Assembly (NCBI GenBank): GCA_965208745.1
Contig: CBDBPN010000004.1
Coordinates: forward strand, 620,001 to 684,000
Length of the DNA stretch: 64,000 bases
Direction of reading: 5' to 3'
Origin: VXNE01 sp965208745
Lineage (GTDB): Bacteria > Pseudomonadota > Gammaproteobacteria > Pseudomonadales > Azotimanducaceae
In this document: in pieces, positions 1-8,798 of the stretch
Layout of the letters: each line of letters starts with the position of its first letter
How positions within the stretch are numbered: the first letter of the stretch is position 1
Made by a program: the position numbers and the translations under genes
Notes under the pieces: model-generated
The model's input: the letters and a program-made list of their open reading frames with translations, nothing else
Database searches by the model: none
What the model was told of the DNA's origin: nothing

Positions 1-927
1 GACATCAGCAAGGAGGACCTCGGCGACGAGCGGAGCCAGGTGTTCGGCAGCGGCGTCGTCGACAACCTCGCAGACAGCGAGGCCGAGGCCTTCGAGATGA
101 TCAAGCGCTTCCTCGGCTACCTGCCGAGCAACGTCTGGCAGATGGCGCCGCGCGTCGAGACGGACGACGACCCGAACCGGCGCGACGAGGCGCTCCTGTC
201 GATCATCCCCCGGGAGAAACGCCGCATGTACAACCCGCGGAAGATCCTCGATGCGGTCCTCGACCGGGACTCCTTCTTCGAGATCACGCCGCACTACGGG
301 CGCTCCCGCATCCTCGGCCTCGCCCGGATGAACGGCTATCCCGTCGGTGTGATGATCAACAACCCCAAGCGCCTTGGCGGGTCGATGGACGTCGCGGCGG
401 GGGTCAAGACGATTCGATTCCTGCAGCTCTGCGACACGTTCCACCTGCCGATGGTGTACTTCGCCGACGAACCCGGCTTCATGGTCGGACCGGAGCAGCA
501 GCAGCAGGGCATCGTGCGCGCCGGCGCCAAGATGCTCTGCGCGACGCTGCGCACGCGCATGCCCTGGATCTCGATCGTCACGCGGCAACTCTACGGCGTC
601 GCGGGACAGTGTCACGACCGTCCGAGCGGCATGTTCAAGCGCGTCGCCTGGCCTTCCGGACACTGGGGCTCCATGCACATCGCCGGCGGCGTGTCGGCGG
701 CGTACCGCCGCGTCATCGCCGAGTCCGACGACCCGGAGGCGAAGCGGCTGGAGATCGAGGACCGTCTCGAAGCGCTGGCTTCGCCCTTCCGGACGGCCGA
801 AGCCTTCAACATCGAGGAGATCATCGATCCGCGCGAGACGCGGCCGATGGTGTGCGAGTTCGTGGAGATGGCGCAGTCGGTGCTCGAGACGCAACTCGGT
901 CCGAGCCCCACGCCCTACATGCCCTGA
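1..927 (+). CDS. Acyl-CoA carboxylase carboxyltransferase (beta) subunit, 3' part
   Basis: The reading frame is open from the first base of the window, so the 5' end lies outside and 308 residues are visible; the family usually has 510-540. The protein is the C-terminal carboxyltransferase half of a biotin-dependent acyl-CoA carboxylase of the propionyl/methylcrotonyl-CoA type, which moves CO2 from carboxybiotin to an acyl-CoA in the cytoplasm. Supporting signs are the FGSGVVDNLA stretch near the start, the glycine-rich acyl-CoA binding segment around GFMVGPEQQQQGI, and the family C-terminal layout ending in a stop at 925-927. The exact acyl-CoA substrate cannot be decided from this part. A GTG at 40 is in frame but is not the true start. 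Confidence 0.9.
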   Translation, partial: DISKEDLGDERSQVFGSGVVDNLADSEAEAFEMIKRFLGYLPSNVWQMAPRVETDDDPNRRDEALLSIIPREKRRMYNPRKILDAVLDRDSFFEITPHYGRSRILGLARMNGYPVGVMINNPKRLGGSMDVAAGVKTIRFLQLCDTFHLPMVYFADEPGFMVGPEQQQQGIVRAGAKMLCATLRTRMPWISIVTRQLYGVAGQCHDRPSGMFKRVAWPSGHWGSMHIAGGVSAAYRRVIAESDDPEAKRLEIEDRLEALASPFRTAEAFNIEEIIDPRETRPMVCEFVEMAQSVLETQLGPSPTPYMP

Positions 928-934
928 CGCGGGG

Positions 935-2242
935 CTACGCCTCGAAGGGCGGCAGCTTCTTCGGGGCCAGCTCGTTGCGCAGGGTGACGTAGTCCGGCAG
1001 CCCGTCCCGGTAGGCGGGATAGTCCTCTCCGGCGATGAGCGGCCTGAGGTAGCGCCTCCCCGCCGCCGTGATGCCGTAGCCCGACTTCGAGATGTACGCC
1101 TTCGGAAGCTTCCGCTCGACGTTGGCCACGCTGCGAAGCTTCGCCTCGCCGATGCGCCAGCGGTACGGCTCGTCGCTCTCGCGCACGATCGTCGCCATTA
1201 CGGCATTGCGCCCCGTCAACGCGAACTCCACCGCGGCGCGACCGACGGCGAACGCCTGCTCCACGTCGGTGGCGGAAGCGATGTGGCGGGCGGAGCGCTG
1301 CAAGTAGTCCGCGACAGCCCAGTGGTACTTGTAGCCCAGGGTCTCCCGCACCATGCGTGCGAGGGTTGGCGCCACGCCCCCGAGCTGGGCGTGCCCGAAG
1401 GCGTCCCGGGCGCCGGACTCGGCGAGGAACGTCCCATCGGGGTAGCGCGTCCCCTCGGACGCCACAATGACGCAGTACCCGACCCGGTCGACCGTGTCCC
1501 GCACCCGGGCGAAGAACGACGCTTCGTCGAACGGGACCTCCGGGAAGAGGATGACGTGCGGCGGATCCCCCGGCTTCTCCTGCGCCAGCCCGCCCGCCGC
1601 CGCGATCCACCCGGCGTGGCGCCCCATGACCTCGAGGATGAACACCTTCGTGGAGGTCTCGCACATGGAGGCGACGTCCAGCGCCGCTTCGCGCACCGAC
1701 ACGGCTACATACTTCGCCACCGACCCGAAACCCGGACAGGTGTCCGTCCGCGGCAGGTCGTTGTCCACGGTCTTGGGAATGCCGATGCAGACGACCGGAT
1801 ACCCGAGCCGTTTCCCGAGCTGGGACACCTTGTGGGCCGTGTCCTGCGAGTCGCCGCCGCCGTTGTAGAAGAAGTAGCCGATGTCGTGGGCCCGGAACAC
1901 GTCGATGAGGCGCGTGTACTCACGCTCGTTCTCGTCGATGGACGCCAACTTGTAGCGGCACGAGCCGAAGGCGCCGCTCGGCGTTGACCGCAAGCCCGCG
2001 ATGGCGTCGGGGGACTCCAGGCTCGTGTCGATGAGTTCCTCGTGCAGCGCACCGAGGATCCCGTTGCGCCCCGCGAAGACCTTGCCGATCCGGTCCCCGT
2101 GCCGCCGCGCGGTCTCGATCACGCCGCAAGCGGTGGCGTTGATGACGGCGGTCACGCCGCCCGACTGCGCATAGAACGCGTTCCGGCGCGGCTCCTTGGC
2201 CGGCGCCTTCCTCGGCTGCTTGCGCTGCTCGCTCCGCGCCAT
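935..2242 (-). CDS. pfp: Pyrophosphate-dependent 6-phosphofructokinase
   Basis: This 435-residue cytoplasmic enzyme phosphorylates fructose-6-phosphate, reversibly, with pyrophosphate as donor. The family pattern is clear: GGGDS at about 128-132, PKTVDND at about 156-162 and MGRHAGW near 204. The Lys in PKTVDND, where ATP enzymes have Gly, and the Asp in GGGDS, where ATP enzymes have Gly, are the known markers of PPi use. The ATG at 2242 is chosen because GGGAAGGGG lies about 8 bases upstream and the conserved sequence starts soon after; the frame stays open further upstream but would run into the divergent gene at 2344. PPi dependence is inferred from the residues. Confidence 0.93.
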   Translation of the reverse strand: MARSEQRKQPRKAPAKEPRRNAFYAQSGGVTAVINATACGVIETARRHGDRIGKVFAGRNGILGALHEELIDTSLESPDAIAGLRSTPSGAFGSCRYKLASIDENEREYTRLIDVFRAHDIGYFFYNGGGDSQDTAHKVSQLGKRLGYPVVCIGIPKTVDNDLPRTDTCPGFGSVAKYVAVSVREAALDVASMCETSTKVFILEVMGRHAGWIAAAGGLAQEKPGDPPHVILFPEVPFDEASFFARVRDTVDRVGYCVIVASEGTRYPDGTFLAESGARDAFGHAQLGGVAPTLARMVRETLGYKYHWAVADYLQRSARHIASATDVEQAFAVGRAAVEFALTGRNAVMATIVRESDEPYRWRIGEAKLRSVANVERKLPKAYISKSGYGITAAGRRYLRPLIAGEDYPAYRDGLPDYVTLRNELAPKKLPPFEA

Positions 2243-2343
2243 CGATCCGGCCCCTTCCCGTCGCGTCGCCCGCCCCGATTGTAGAACGAGCCGGCCGTCT
2301 CCCCGCTCCGTGCGAGCGCCGATCCTTGTGCGACAATGCCGCC

Positions 2344-2859
2344 ATGGCCACCGTTCTGAAACTCTTCTGGAACCTCTGCCTGCTACGCATCGGCCCGGAG
2401 TCCGTGCCCGGGCGGACCTGGTTCGTGGCCACCGCGGTCCTCGCCGACATCGCACTCTCGACCTTCGTCAACACGACCGTCGGCGACGTAGGCGCCGCCT
2501 GGGCGCTCGGCTGGGCCGTGATACCGCTGGCGACCGTCGGCGCGATCACGTGGCTCGCGCTGTTCCTCCGGGGCATGGCGGGACGTTTCCCGGCCACGCT
2601 GGCGGCGCTGGCCGGCACCGACTTCCTGCTGACGGTCGTGCCCGCGCTCCTGACTCCCGTCGCGGGGATCCAGGCATTCGTGATGGTGCCGCTGCAGATC
2701 TGGCTGATCGTCGTCTGGGGGTTCATCTTCCAGCACTCCTTCAACACGTCCCTGGCGTTCGGCATCCTCATCGCCTTCGGCGTCTCCCTCGTCAGCACCC
2801 TCGTCGCGGGCGTCGCGATCGGCTTTCCGGGGCTCGAGCAGGCCGGAACGGCCAGTTGA
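2344..2859 (+). CDS. Small polytopic membrane protein, function unknown
   Basis: I do not recognise the family. The 171-residue product is strongly hydrophobic with about four predicted transmembrane stretches (around residues 20-45, 50-75, 85-115 and 130-160), so an inner-membrane location is likely. The ATG at 2344 fits the first hydrophobic segment; a TTG at 2326 is an in-frame alternative. Its stop TGA at 2857-2859 overlaps the TTG start of mpl at 2856, so the two genes are probably translationally coupled, which hints at a cell-envelope role. Confidence 0.7.
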   Translation: MATVLKLFWNLCLLRIGPESVPGRTWFVATAVLADIALSTFVNTTVGDVGAAWALGWAVIPLATVGAITWLALFLRGMAGRFPATLAALAGTDFLLTVVPALLTPVAGIQAFVMVPLQIWLIVVWGFIFQHSFNTSLAFGILIAFGVSLVSTLVAGVAIGFPGLEQAGTAS

Positions 2860-4255
2860 CGGAGAGCGTCTACTTCCTGGGTATCGGCGGTACCCTGATG
2901 GGTGGGCTGGCGCAGTTGGCCAAGGCCCGCGGATACCGTGTCAGCGGTTCCGACAACGCCATCTATCCCCCCATGAGCGACCAGCTCGCGGCGGCGCAGA
3001 TCGAGGTCTTCGAGGGCTTCGACCCCGGGCAGCTCGACCCGCCGCCGGACAGCATCGTCGTGGGCAACGCGCGGCTGCCGCGCGGACATCCGGCCATCGA
3101 GCACATCCTCAACGAGAACCTGCCCTACACCTCCGGCGCGCAATGGCTCGGCGAGGCCGTGCTGGCCGACCGCTGGGTGATCGCCGTCGCGGGCACCCAC
3201 GGCAAGACCACGACCGCGAGCATGGTGGCCTGGATCCTCGAGCAGGCGGGTCTCGAACCGGGGTTCATGATCGGCGGCGTGCCGAGCAACTTCGACGTCT
3301 CGGCCCGGCTCGGCCGCGCGCCCTTCTTCGTGGTCGAGGCGGACGAGTACGACACGTCGTACTTCGACCGCCGTTCGAAGTTCGTCCACTACCGGCCGCG
3401 CACCCTCGCGATCAACAACCTCGAGTACGACCACGCGGACATCTTTGCCGACCTCGAGGCCATCAAGACGCAGTTCCACCACCTGGTCCGGACGGTGCCC
3501 GGCAACGGCCTCGTCATCGCCCCCGCCCAGGACCCGGCCGTCGAGGACGTCCTCCACCGGGGTTGCTGGACGCCCGTGTCCCGGGTCGGCAACCCGGAGG
3601 ACGTGCCGACGGGCTCCAAATCGGATAACCGCGATGTCTGGCACGCCGGGCGCGGCAAGCGGGACGGCGGCGCCTTCGACGTGGCACGCAACGGCGAGAC
3701 GGTGGGGCGCGTCGAGTGGCCGCTCGTCGGAGCCCACAACGTGTCAAACGCACTCACGTCCATCGCCGCCGCCTGTCATGCCGGCGTCGCACCGGAAACG
3801 GCGGTAAGCGCCCTGTCGTCCTTCGCCGGCGTCCGCCGCCGGCTGGAGCTGTTCGCGCAGAAGGGCCGCGTGCGCGTGTACGACGACTTCGCCCACCACC
3901 CGACGGAGATCCGCGCCACGCTGCAGGCGCTACGCCACCGCGTCGGCACGCAGCGCATCGTCGCCGTGGTGGAACCGCGCACGCACACGATGTCCCTGGG
4001 CGCGCTGCGCAAGGAACTGGCCCACTGCTGCGCGCCCGCGGACGAGGTGATCTGGTACCGCGCGCGGACCATCCGCTGGGACCTCAACGAACTGGTCAGG
4101 AAGAGCGTCGTCCCGGCACGCTCCTCGACGACATCGACGCCATCGTTGACCACGTGACGCGCCCAGGGCGCCGCACCAGTCACGTCGTGGTGATGTCGAA
4201 CGGCGACTTCGGGGGCATACGTCAGAAACTCGAGCACGCCCTCGCCGACGACTGA
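2856..4255 (+). pseudogene. mpl: Murein tripeptide ligase Mpl, single-base frameshift near the 3' end
   Basis: Mpl joins recycled L-Ala-gamma-D-Glu-meso-DAP tripeptide to UDP-MurNAc in the cytoplasm. The N-terminal Rossmann segment (YFLGIGGTLMGGLAQLAK), the ATP loop AGTHGKTTT, the VEADEYDTSYFD signature and DDFAHHPTEI are intact. The start is a TTG at 2856 overlapping the previous stop. At about 4119-4121 the frame is lost: the original frame ends early at 4157, while the family C-terminus (LLDDIDAIVDHV, then VVMSNGDFGGIRQKL) continues in the next frame to the stop at 4253-4255. One missing base restores a normal full-length protein. Only the last 45 or so residues are affected, so this may be a sequencing error or a very recent mutation. 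Confidence 0.9.
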
Positions 4256-4280
4256 CACCGGCCCCGGGCGGCGGCGGGAT

Positions 4281-5828
4281 TCAGTTCTCGAAGCCGATCG
4301 GCTCGATCCCGCAGACCGAGTAGCTTACCGGCGGGCGGCGGGACCAGAGCGGTTCCACGGCGATCCCGCGCCAGTCCTCGATCTCCGCCTCCAGCGATGC
4401 CACGGTGTCCGGCCGCGCCTCCGCGAGGTCCTCCTGTTCCCGCGGGTCCGCGGCCAGGTCGTAGAGAAAGCCGCCGGGCCGGTCCTGGTGCGGCTTGATC
4501 AGCTTCATCGTCCCCTGCCGCACGGCGACCGTCGGGTAGTTGCGCCACACGAACCGGTCGTGGGACCAGCGCCCGTGTCCGTCCACCAGCGGTCCGAGAT
4601 CGCGCCCGTCGAGCGCGGTGTCGTCCGGGAACGGCGCTTCGGCCGCCGCGAGCAGCGTGGGCAGGACGTCGAGGGTCGAGACGGGTTCGTCGATCCGGGT
4701 GCCGGCCGAAATCCGGCCCGGCCACCGCACCAGATACGGTACGCGGACGCCCCCCTCGTAGTAGGTGAGCTTGCCCCCCGACAGCGGATCGCAGGAACAC
4801 AGTCCCTGGAAGTACGCCGCGCAGCCGTTGTCGGACAGGAAGACCACCAGCGTGTCGTCCGCGATGCCGTGGGCCTCGAGCGCATCGAGGATGCGGCCGA
4901 CCGCGTCGTCGAGGGCGGCGATCATGCCGAAGTAGATGCGTTGCAGTTCGCTCTCGACCTCCGCGAAACGGTCGTAGTACCGCCGCGTCACCTCGAACGG
5001 CGAGTGAGGCGCATTGAAGGGCACGTACAGGAAGAAGGGCTCCTCCCGATGCCGTTCGATGAACGCGACGGCCTCGTCGCCGAACACGTCCGTGATGTAG
5101 CGGGCCTCGCGCACCACTGTGCCCTCCGGCCCGCGCAGGATGCGGTTCCCCCGCCGCCGCTGCGGCGGCGACGGTGGCTGCGTGCCACGGACCACGAGAT
5201 CGGTTCGCGGGTCGCCCGGATACCGCTCGCGCAGTACCGCGTCGCGCGGCAACGAGACGGCCCCACGCGACTGCACGTCGATGAAGCTCGTCGCGCCGGA
5301 AAGGTGCCCGTAGAACTCGTCGAAACCGCGGTTCGTCGGGTAGTGCCTGGCCTGGAAGCCGAGGTGCCACTTGCCGACCATCCCGGTGACATAGCCGACG
5401 GCGCCGAGGTGGTCCGCGATGGTGCGTTCCGCCTCGATCAGGCCCACGTCGGGCACGTCGGCGGCCTGCCGCGCGTTGTACTCGAAGCCGTACCGCTGCT
5501 GGTAGCGCCCGGTGAGCAGTGCGGCACGGGAGGGCGAACAGACGGGAGTGGTGACGTAGCCCTGCGTGAAGACGGCGCCTTCGCGGCCGATGCGGTCGAT
5601 GTGGGGGGTCTCAAGACGCGTGCCGTAGATCGAAACGTCGCCGTAACCGAGGTCGTCCGCCAGGATCAGCACCACGTTTGGGCGGCGTTCCGGTGCCGGC
5701 GCCCGGTCGGCGAGCGCGAGTCGCCAGCCGCGCACGAAACGTTCGTCCTCCGGCTCGGCGGCTTTTGAGGCCACGCCCGCGAAAGCCAGGAGCACGGCCA
5801 GACAGCAGGCAGCGGAATGTCGAATCAC
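4281..5828 (-). CDS. Secreted sulfatase (type I, formylglycine)
   Basis: A 515-residue exported sulfatase that hydrolyses a sulfate ester. The product starts with a signal peptide (VIRHSAACCLAVLLAFAG, GTG start at 5828 with GGGAGG 6 bases upstream). It has the metal-binding LADDLGYGD, the canonical formylglycine motif CSPSR within TTPVCSPSRAALLTGRY, and the later LSDNG and GGKLTYYEGG segments of the alkaline-phosphatase superfamily. The active Cys must be converted by a formylglycine-generating enzyme, none of which is encoded here. The gene converges with mpl (26 bp between stops). Substrate class is not readable from the sequence; a polysaccharide sulfate is likely in this setting. Confidence 0.93.
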   Translation of the reverse strand: MIRHSAACCLAVLLAFAGVASKAAEPEDERFVRGWRLALADRAPAPERRPNVVLILADDLGYGDVSIYGTRLETPHIDRIGREGAVFTQGYVTTPVCSPSRAALLTGRYQQRYGFEYNARQAADVPDVGLIEAERTIADHLGAVGYVTGMVGKWHLGFQARHYPTNRGFDEFYGHLSGATSFIDVQSRGAVSLPRDAVLRERYPGDPRTDLVVRGTQPPSPPQRRRGNRILRGPEGTVVREARYITDVFGDEAVAFIERHREEPFFLYVPFNAPHSPFEVTRRYYDRFAEVESELQRIYFGMIAALDDAVGRILDALEAHGIADDTLVVFLSDNGCAAYFQGLCSCDPLSGGKLTYYEGGVRVPYLVRWPGRISAGTRIDEPVSTLDVLPTLLAAAEAPFPDDTALDGRDLGPLVDGHGRWSHDRFVWRNYPTVAVRQGTMKLIKPHQDRPGGFLYDLAADPREQEDLAEARPDTVASLEAEIEDWRGIAVEPLWSRRPPVSYSVCGIEPIGFEN

Positions 5829-5970
5829 GAGCGCCTCCCGGTCACCGGGGACACACGCTACCACGGAACCCCGGAAGCCGGCCGGGTCCTTCGCGCGAAC
5901 CTCCGCCTTGCCGTACTCCCTATCGCACGCCCATACTCGACCGGAGTGCAGGTCCAGTCGCGGAGGTGCC

Positions 5971-6510
5971 ATGCCCCGGGGCGAGAGTGACGCCGCGAGG
6001 GTGCGGGAACTCATGCGCCGCCTCGGGCGGGAAGCACGCGGCGCCGGGCGGGTGTACCTCGTGGGCGGCGCTTCCGCGGTCCTCGTCGGCTGGCGGGAGA
6101 CCACGGTCGACGTGGACCTGAAGCTCGACCCCGAGCCGCCCGGCGTGTTCGAGGCCATGGCACGCGCCAAGGAAGCGCTTGACATGAACATCGAACTGGC
6201 CGCCCCGGACGATTTCATCCCGCCGCTGCCGGACTGGCGCCAACGCAGCCTCTTCGTCGCCCGCCACGGGGAGGTCGAGTTCCTGCACTACGACTTCTGC
6301 GCGCAGGCGCTGGCCAAGCTCGAACGCGGGCACGCGCAGGACCTGCGAGACGTCAGCGCGATGATCGCCCGGGACCTCGTCCGCACGGACCTGCTGGCCC
6401 AGTTGTTCGATGCCATCGCGCCAGACTTCCCGCGTTATCCGGCCATCGACATCCCGTCGTTCCGGCGCCGCGTCGAGGTCACGGTCGAAACGGCCGGGCT
6501 TGCTTCGTGA
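5971..6510 (+). CDS. Nucleotidyltransferase-fold protein
   Basis: 179 residues resembling the small nucleotidyltransferase-superfamily proteins often annotated DUF6036. The N-terminal VYLVGGASAVLVGWRETTVDVDLKL pattern is the GG...DxDxx signature of the fold. A clear Shine-Dalgarno GGAGGTG precedes the ATG at 5971. The protein is followed by a small gene in a two-gene unit, an arrangement frequent among toxin-antitoxin-like pairs; activity as a nucleotidyl-transferring toxin or a housekeeping role cannot be separated. Confidence 0.75.
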   Translation: MPRGESDAARVRELMRRLGREARGAGRVYLVGGASAVLVGWRETTVDVDLKLDPEPPGVFEAMARAKEALDMNIELAAPDDFIPPLPDWRQRSLFVARHGEVEFLHYDFCAQALAKLERGHAQDLRDVSAMIARDLVRTDLLAQLFDAIAPDFPRYPAIDIPSFRRRVEVTVETAGLAS

Positions 6511-6527
6511 GCAAATCGTGAGCAAAT
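6506..6527 (+). repeat. Perfect 11-bp tandem duplication across a stop/start junction
   Basis: CGTGAGCAAAT occurs twice back to back. The first copy carries the stop of the upstream gene and the second carries the GTG start of the downstream gene, so gain or loss of a copy changes the coupling between them. Confidence 0.95.
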
Positions 6528-6862
6528 CCGCCGCTCCCGCCGCAGTTCCGAACATCCCGGGCGACCTGCCCGGGGCCGACCTCGTCGCTGCCGGAGTCGC
6601 CGCGCTCCATCGTGGCGCCGTTACCGTGGAAGCGCTGCTGGTCGCGATCGGCGCGCCGCGGCTGCGCGACGCCGGACTGCGGTTTCCCGATCCGCCGTCG
6701 CTCGAGCAGTCGCCCGAACTGGCCCTCTACGACGCCCTGTGCCGCGCGCCTGACGTCGAGGACCCCTACGGGCGCTACAACAGCCTCATCCGCCGCCTGG
6801 TCAGCTTCGAACGCGCCCTCGAGCAACGCAACACCCGCACACGCAGACCCACTGACGGCTAG
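6518..6862 (+). CDS. Small partner of the nucleotidyltransferase, unknown
   Basis: A 114-residue protein with no family I recognise. It is probably alpha-helical with no signal peptide or membrane segment. The GTG at 6518 is 8 bases after the stop of the nucleotidyltransferase gene and sits in the second copy of a perfect 11-bp tandem repeat (CGTGAGCAAAT, 6506-6516 and 6517-6527). With a single copy the two genes would overlap as GTGA. The tight link suggests a functional pair with the upstream gene. Confidence 0.65.
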   Translation: MSKSAAPAAVPNIPGDLPGADLVAAGVAALHRGAVTVEALLVAIGAPRLRDAGLRFPDPPSLEQSPELALYDALCRAPDVEDPYGRYNSLIRRLVSFERALEQRNTRTRRPTDG

Positions 6863-6915
6863 CGCCAGGCGCCTGCCGTATCATCCCGTGGCCGCTTGTA
6901 CCTCGGGAGGCAGAC

Positions 6916-7839
6916 ATGCGACGCGCCCTGTTCCTATTCGCGCTTGCCGCCACCTCGGCCGGCGCCGAAGACTGGTACCCGTCGAAGCACCGCGCCGACG
7001 ACACGCTCGGCGCCATCAACTTCCTGTCGCCGGAGAAGGTCGTGCAGGCCGCCGGGCTGGTGAAGACGGGCAAGGCCTATCCCCTCGGCGTCGTCACTGG
7101 CTGGGAGTCCCCCGCCTACCCGCCGCGGCACTACGCGATCACGATCATCCAGCCCGGCCAGGACACCGGCCCCACGATGGGGTCCAACCGCGCGACCGGC
7201 CACGACGATCTCCTCTACACGTGGATGGGCATCGGCAGCCAGATCGACGGCCTCGGACACCTCGGCGCCGACCATGTCTACTACAACGGCCACCGGGCGA
7301 AGGACTTCGTGACGCCTCGGGGACTCACGGCGCTCTCGATCGACAAGCTGCCGCCCATCGTGACCCGCGGCGTCCTGCTCGACATGGCGGCGCACTACGG
7401 GGAACACCCGGTGCCGGCCGGGACGGCGTTCAACTCGGCGGAGATCCGGGCCCGGGCCGAGGCGCAGGGCGTCACGATCGGCCGCGGGGATGTCGTCCTG
7501 TTCCATACCGGCTGGCTGAACCACTCGGGCGTTGACAACGCCACGTTCATGGGCGGCGAGCCCGGTCTCGGCGTCGACGGCGCGCAGTACCTCGCCGGCC
7601 TCGACGTGGTCGCGGTGGGCTCGGACACCTGGGGCGTCGAGGCGATACCGCACGAGGACCCGGAACAGGCTTTCCCCGTGCACGTGGAACTGCTGGCCAA
7701 GAACGGCGTCTACATCCTGGAGAACATGGACACGCGGGCGCTCGTGGCGGACGAGGGCTGGGAGTTCCTGTTCGTCCTCGGCCAGCCGCGTTTCGAGGGG
7801 GCGGTGCAGGCGGTCATCAACCCGGTCGCCATCCGCTGA
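6916..7839 (+). CDS. Exported cyclase-family (PF04199) metal hydrolase
   Basis: A 307-residue protein with an N-terminal signal peptide (MRRALFLFALAATSAGA, cut before EDWYP), pointing to the periplasm. The core matches the cyclase/kynurenine-formamidase-like fold: LGAINFLSPEKV, the metal-site segment SQIDGLGHLG (a variant of the family HxGTHxDxPxH motif), and GDVVLFHTGWL. The family hydrolyses amide or lactone-type bonds using metal ions; the substrate is unknown. GGGAGG lies 6 bases before the ATG. The stop TGA at 7837-7839 shares its last base with the next ATG, giving translational coupling to the kinase gene. Confidence 0.88.
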   Translation: MRRALFLFALAATSAGAEDWYPSKHRADDTLGAINFLSPEKVVQAAGLVKTGKAYPLGVVTGWESPAYPPRHYAITIIQPGQDTGPTMGSNRATGHDDLLYTWMGIGSQIDGLGHLGADHVYYNGHRAKDFVTPRGLTALSIDKLPPIVTRGVLLDMAAHYGEHPVPAGTAFNSAEIRARAEAQGVTIGRGDVVLFHTGWLNHSGVDNATFMGGEPGLGVDGAQYLAGLDVVAVGSDTWGVEAIPHEDPEQAFPVHVELLAKNGVYILENMDTRALVADEGWEFLFVLGQPRFEGAVQAVINPVAIR

Positions 7840-8798
7840 TGGACCTCCTCCCCGGCGACCTCGACGCGGTCGTCGAGGTCGCGCGGCATGCCGGCTGGCT
7901 GGACGCCGGAGACGAAGTCCTTTCCGCGGCGCCCGCCGGCGAGGGCAACATGAACCGGACCCTGCGCCTCGCGACGCGCACCCGGTCGATCGTGCTCAAG
8001 CAGTCCGTGCCGTTCGTGGCGAAGTACCCGGCGATCCCCGCGCCCCACGCTCGTGACCGCGTAGAGGCGGCCTTCTATCGCGAGGCAGGCAGTTGTCCAG
8101 AACTGGCGCGTGCGATGCCGGCCTGTCTCGGGCACGTCGCCGAGCATCACCTCCTCGCCTTCGAAGACCTCGGCGCCGCGACGGATTTCACGTCGGCCTA
8201 CCGCGACGGCGACCTTGCGGGGCTCGACGCCCTCGGCGCCTGGCTGGCCATTCTGCACGCCCGCACCAGCCCCGACCCGATCTTCGAGAACGCCGACATG
8301 CGGGCCCTGAACCATGCCCACATCTTCCAGATCCCCTTCGTCGCGGACAACGGGCTCGATCTCGATGGCATCACGCCGGGACTGGGAGCACTGCAGCGGC
8401 TGGCAAGCGCGGACGAGTCCGTGATGCACCGCGCGCGCGAACTGGGCGCCGCCTATCTCGGCGCCCGCAGCGGCGCGCTCCTGCACGGCGACTTCTACCC
8501 CGGAAGCTGGCTGCGCCACGCGGACGGTCCGAAGGTCATCGATCCGGAGTTCGCGTTCGTCGGGCCGCCCGAGTTCGATACCGGCGTGCTGCTGGCGCAC
8601 CTGGTCCTGACGGGCCATGCCCCGCGTCTCCCCGAGTCCTACGTCCCGCCGCCGCGGTTCGACACGGCGATGGCAAACGGGTTCGCCGGGATCGAGATCC
8701 TGCGGCGCCTGCTCGGCGTCGCCCAACTGCCCCTCGACGCGGACATCCAAGCCAAAGGCCGCTGGATCGACCAGGCGGTCCACCTGGTTTCCGGATGA
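7839..8798 (+). CDS. Small-molecule kinase, aminoglycoside-phosphotransferase fold, methylthioribose-kinase-like
   Basis: A 319-residue cytoplasmic kinase. The catalytic loop LLHGDFYPGSWL and the metal-binding segment IDPEFAFVGPPEFDTG are much closer to 5-methylthioribose kinase (HGDLHTGSI ... DPEFAFYGPMGFD) than to antibiotic kinases. The start ATG overlaps the previous stop (TGATG) and its own stop overlaps the nucleoside hydrolase start at 8795, so three genes form a coupled operon. A reasonable inference is that it phosphorylates a ribose or 5-modified ribose released by the hydrolase. No antibiotic resistance role is suggested by context. Confidence 0.8.
   Translation: MDLLPGDLDAVVEVARHAGWLDAGDEVLSAAPAGEGNMNRTLRLATRTRSIVLKQSVPFVAKYPAIPAPHARDRVEAAFYREAGSCPELARAMPACLGHVAEHHLLAFEDLGAATDFTSAYRDGDLAGLDALGAWLAILHARTSPDPIFENADMRALNHAHIFQIPFVADNGLDLDGITPGLGALQRLASADESVMHRARELGAAYLGARSGALLHGDFYPGSWLRHADGPKVIDPEFAFVGPPEFDTGVLLAHLVLTGHAPRLPESYVPPPRFDTAMANGFAGIEILRRLLGVAQLPLDADIQAKGRWIDQAVHLVSG

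Noticed and set aside
7839..8798. Antibiotic (aminoglycoside) resistance kinase
   Set aside because: The DPEFAFVGPPEFD segment and the nucleoside hydrolase neighbour fit a sugar kinase of the methylthioribose type.
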